A stretch of DNA of 7,634 nt from Eudoraea sp. (GTDB lineage Bacteria; Bacteroidota; Bacteroidia; Flavobacteriales; Flavobacteriaceae). A program made the position numbers and the translations under genes. The notes beneath the pieces were generated by a model. It was given only the letters and a program-made list of their open reading frames with translations. It was not told where the DNA came from and made no database searches. Of the stretch, positions 6,840-7,634 are shown piece by piece. The stretch lies in the NCBI GenBank assembly GCA_024642325.1, contig JAHEBI010000102.1, positions 1-7,634 on the forward strand. The letters are read 5' to 3'. Position 1 is the stretch's first letter. The number at the start of each line of letters is the position of its first letter.

Positions 6840-7634
6840 TTATTTTTTATACCAAAAAGTGTTTTCGTAAATCTCGTTTTTGGCTACACGCTCTCTGTTA
6901 TTCAATTTTAAATGGGTTTCATCTACTATTCTGTTCCTGTACCCCAGAAGGTGAAAAAAAGGTTTACTAAAAAACCTTGCTATCTTTAAATTCACCATAA
7001 GGTTTTCCCGGGCAGGGTTTGACCATGAAACCCCCGGAAGTAATGCCAGAAATGAATCAAGCCTAATCCTTCGTAAAAATGCTGAAAAAGACAATATCCA
7101 CAGGGGTATTGGTCTAATTAGAAAAAACCCTTCTTCGCCCTGAACCTGATAAAGCGGCATGAAGACTATGGTGTCTTTAAGCGCTATAATCTCCTGCTCA
7201 TTATGCAAAGCCATTGCGTCACCCTTATGCAATTTATCGAAACTGCGAAATCCGGGAAGCATTTCAAAGTTATCAGACTTCTCAATACAATGCCTGAATA
7301 TAACTTCATAAAAAATAGTGTTGCCTTCTGCCGCCTTGCTAAGCTGATTGTGGTATTTCTTATAATCAGGAATTTGTTCCGAATCCAGGACACCGCAATA
7401 AATCATAGCCAACCAGATAAAAGAAATTGTATTTGTTACCGCCTCTTGTGTAAAGTGCTGACCGGATTCAAAACCTAAGGAGACATACCCTTTTTGATTG
7501 ATATAACTTAACAGGGGGCCTTCCAGATATTCTTCTATCCCCAGAATTACAGGAACAGGAAATAAGCGTGAAAAATTCCGGTTTATTAAGGCGTCATTAA
7601 TAGTGATAAAAGGTAATGTGGGGCTGGAGGTGGT
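6840..7634 (-). CDS. Aspartoacylase/succinylglutamate-desuccinylase-family protein, N-terminus beyond right edge
   Basis: 264 codons of a minus-strand gene are visible, open from the right edge to TAA at 6842-6840. The first visible residues, TTSSPTLPF, match the segment just after the third zinc-ligand His in this family (D-x-H-T-T-S-S). The His itself and the upstream HxxE pair therefore lie outside the window. GFESGQHF (visible residues 54-61) contains the probable catalytic general-base Glu (E56). The C-terminal part, including YQVQGEEGFFLIRPIP (162-177), fits the family's C-terminal beta domain, in which a conserved Glu-Gly contributes to the substrate channel. Members are zinc carboxypeptidase-like amidohydrolases that cleave N-acyl amino acids such as N-acetylaspartate or N-succinylglutamate; which substrate is used here cannot be told. 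It could start with a TTG at 7412, but the frame and the family match continue upstream, so that is internal. It is convergent with the M1 peptidase gene. Confidence 0.85.
   Translation of the reverse strand, partial: TTSSPTLPFITINDALINRNFSRLFPVPVILGIEEYLEGPLLSYINQKGYVSLGFESGQHFTQEAVTNTISFIWLAMIYCGVLDSEQIPDYKKYHNQLSKAAEGNTIFYEVIFRHCIEKSDNFEMLPGFRSFDKLHKGDAMALHNEQEIIALKDTIVFMPLYQVQGEEGFFLIRPIPLWILSFSAFLRRIRLDSFLALLPGVSWSNPARENLMVNLKIARFFSKPFFHLLGYRNRIVDETHLKLNNRERVAKNEIYENTFWYKK

Noticed and set aside
6802..6848. Possible terminator between the convergent genes
   Set aside because: A five-pair stem with one G-U (6806-6810 with 6823-6827) and a 12-nt loop can be drawn, but the T-rich stretch begins 13 nt after the stem. 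It is too weak to call in either direction.
6773..6970. 65-residue plus-strand open frame spanning the convergent gap
   Set aside because: It overlaps the end of the M1 gene and runs antisense to the right-edge gene; no leader, no domain and a Cys-rich random look.
7203..7478. 91-residue plus-strand open frame
   Set aside because: It is antisense to the aspartoacylase-family gene, whose frame shows conserved motifs on both sides of it.
1..7634. Mobile element, CRISPR, tRNA/rRNA or defence system
   Set aside because: No transposase, integrase, regular spaced repeats, RNA-gene signature or defence domain is seen; all coding space belongs to ordinary metabolic or degradative families.

Overview
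The window looks like chromosomal DNA from a Bacteroidetes organism, most likely a flavobacterium. The DNA is moderately AT-rich and densely coding. Gene leaders are AT-rich and lack Shine-Dalgarno sequences. The subtilase, M1 peptidase and metallo-beta-lactamase-fold protein all resemble flavobacterial versions of their families. This placement comes from recalled family resemblance, not from a database search.

Layout: an APC-family amino-acid permease lies on the minus strand and runs off the left edge (1-1421). A 124-bp divergent intergenic region (1422-1545) separates it from four tightly packed plus-strand genes. These are a cytoplasmic metallo-beta-lactamase-fold hydrolase (1546-2406), an SMP-30/gluconolactonase-like lipoprotein (2390-3286), an S8 subtilisin-like serine protease lipoprotein (3299-4927) and an exported M1-family zinc aminopeptidase (4939-6804). 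The genes overlap by 17 nt or are spaced by 12 and 11 nt, so they are probably one transcription unit. After a 35-bp convergent gap, the minus strand carries the C-terminal part of an aspartoacylase/succinylglutamate-desuccinylase-family zinc hydrolase that enters from the right edge (6840-7634).

Functional reading (inference): the subtilase could make endoproteolytic cuts at the envelope. The M1 enzyme could trim the peptides from their N-termini, and a permease such as the divergent one could import free amino acids. The right-edge enzyme may deacylate N-acyl amino acids or similar amides. The first two operon genes are not proteases. Both belong to folds that include lactone hydrolases, one with no export signal and one lipid-anchored, and their link to the protease pair is unclear.

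No RNA gene, CRISPR array, insertion sequence or phage element is visible. Every stretch longer than 125 bp is accounted for by a gene. I do not see a clearly novel system. The most notable points are the long helical insertion in the subtilase catalytic domain, the pairing of two lactonase-fold hydrolases with two proteases, and the TTG start plus C-terminal tail of the permease.
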